Positions 63,501 through 64,000 of a stretch of 64,000 nucleotides of DNA are shown one piece after another. Below the pieces are notes generated by a model. It made no database searches. It was not told where the DNA came from and worked only from the letters and a program-made list of their open reading frames with translations. Each line of letters starts with the position of its first letter. Positions within the stretch are counted from its first letter, which is position 1. This DNA comes from Loxodes magnus (taxonomy: Eukaryota; Ciliophora; Karyorelictea; Loxodida; Loxodidae), in assembly GCA_946699065.1 (NCBI GenBank), contig CAMPDV010001290.1:62001-126000 (forward strand), in the 5' to 3' direction. The translations under genes and the position numbers were made by a program.

Positions 63501-64000
63501 GTTTATTTCAACGAGGTCGACATCCGGAATAGGTGTCTTCCTCGCAACCAGTTATACTGGCTTAGACTAGGAAAGGGTTTACCGTTGGAGAGTAATGTAT
63601 ATTAAAGTCGGAAAGTAATTTAAAGTAAAAGAAATGTATTTTATTAAGGTATTGAAAAAGAGAAAAAAAATTCAGTTTATTTCAACGAGGTCGACATCCG
63701 GAATAGGTGTCTTCCTCGCAACCAGTTATACTGGCTTAGACTAGGAAAGGGTTTACCGTTGGAGAGTAATGTATATTAAAGTCGGAAAGTAATTTAAAGT
63801 AAAAGAAATGTATTTTATTAAGGTATTGAAAAAGAGAAAAAAAATTCAGTTTATTTCAACGAGGTCGACATCCGGAATAGGTGTCTTCCTCGCAACCAGT
63901 TATACTGGCTTAGACTAGGAAAGGGTTTACCGTTGGAGAGTAATGTATATTAAAGTCGGAAAGTAATTTAAAGTAAAAGAAATGTATTTTATTAAGGTAT
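60576..64000 (+). repeat. 174-bp satellite array (at least 19.6 units, runs off the window)
   Basis: Perfect 174-bp periodicity: for example the CAACCAGTTATACTGG motif starts at 60587, 60761 and 60935, and so on to the window end. Units look identical apart from the first partial one, where CATAG replaces CCTCG. Each unit has a GC-richer core of about 50 bp that can form two adjacent hairpins (60728-60760 and 60764-60776 in one unit), then a TAAAGTAAAAG-rich A/T part. The same satellite is at 43434-43812 in reverse orientation and, clipped, at 9198-9286. 174 is a multiple of 3, and one frame on each strand lacks TGA; substitutions between left and right copies do not look protein-conserving, so coding is unlikely. 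Confidence 0.98.
60728..60776 (+). other. Twin-hairpin core of the satellite unit (one example)
   Basis: CGAGG pairs with CCTCG (60728-60732 with 60756-60760). The stem continues inside with GACA/TGTC and CC/GG around a GGAATA loop. Three bases later CCAGT-TAT-ACTGG forms a second hairpin (60764-60776). The core is unchanged between the two oppositely oriented arrays while the A/T part of the unit varies. Confidence 0.6.

Noticed and set aside
60576..64000. CRISPR array
   Set aside because: The repeat is a 174-bp tandem unit with no variable spacers, in eukaryotic sequence.
1..64000. Ciliate telomere repeats (CCCCAA/TTGGGG) or the 15-bp Tetrahymena chromosome-breakage sequence
   Set aside because: Looked for on both strands by eye; none seen.
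1..64000. Apicomplexan, Dictyostelium-like or organellar origin suggested by base composition
   Set aside because: Long kelch, membrane-protein and ORF1 frames open only when TAA/TAG are Gln, and TAA/CAA, TAG/TAA and TAG/CAG interchange between copies, which fits a ciliate nuclear code.

Overview
This is very AT-rich eukaryotic DNA, most likely the germline (micronuclear) genome of a Tetrahymena-like ciliate. With standard stop codons almost nothing is open. If TAA and TAG are read as Gln and only TGA as stop, several coherent genes and gene remnants appear. Changes between duplicated copies include TAA/CAA, TAG/TAA and TAG/CAG swaps that are silent only in that code. The one clear functional RNA is a tRNA-Leu(CAG). 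The density of broken genes, satellites and transposon remnants suggests germline-limited or subtelomeric/pericentric sequence; this is inferred, since no telomere repeats or chromosome-breakage sites were seen.

Layout: (1) 1-1997, one diverged copy of a 2.1-kb unit ('K') carrying a kelch-repeat gene. (2) 1998-9286, segment 'B' (7.3 kb), with minus-strand genes (a coiled-coil remnant, a 740-codon membrane-protein frame, a 112-aa ORF and a 150-aa ORF), an element of about 2.1 kb with ~300-bp inverted repeats, and a clipped 174-bp satellite unit. (3) 9287-36187, about 12.8 nearly identical 2109-bp K units, each with a kelch frame broken by the same two TGAs. (4) 36188-43433, a second copy of B (B'). 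K and B thus form a higher-order direct repeat of about 34.2 kb. (5) 43434-43812, two and a bit 174-bp satellite units. (6) 43813-60575, a very AT-rich 16.8-kb interval with the tRNA-Leu gene, a near-intact multi-pass membrane protein gene (49572-51062, one in-frame TGA), two decayed minus-strand paralogues and a recent inverted fragment of it, a decayed tRNA-Leu, another broken minus-strand gene, and a retrotransposon ORF1-like remnant with a zinc-knuckle-like motif. (7) 60576-64000, at least 19 units of the same 174-bp satellite in the opposite orientation.

The most interesting point concerns TGA. The 740-codon frame is present twice (2922-5144 and 37112-39334) with no length change. By eye, 10 of 15 changed codons are silent, yet both copies share six internal TGAs. 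At two other aligned sites TGA replaces a TGG (Trp). Either TGA is sometimes read as sense here, or these are decaying genes with a misleading substitution pattern; tests are given. Identities and counts were judged by eye.
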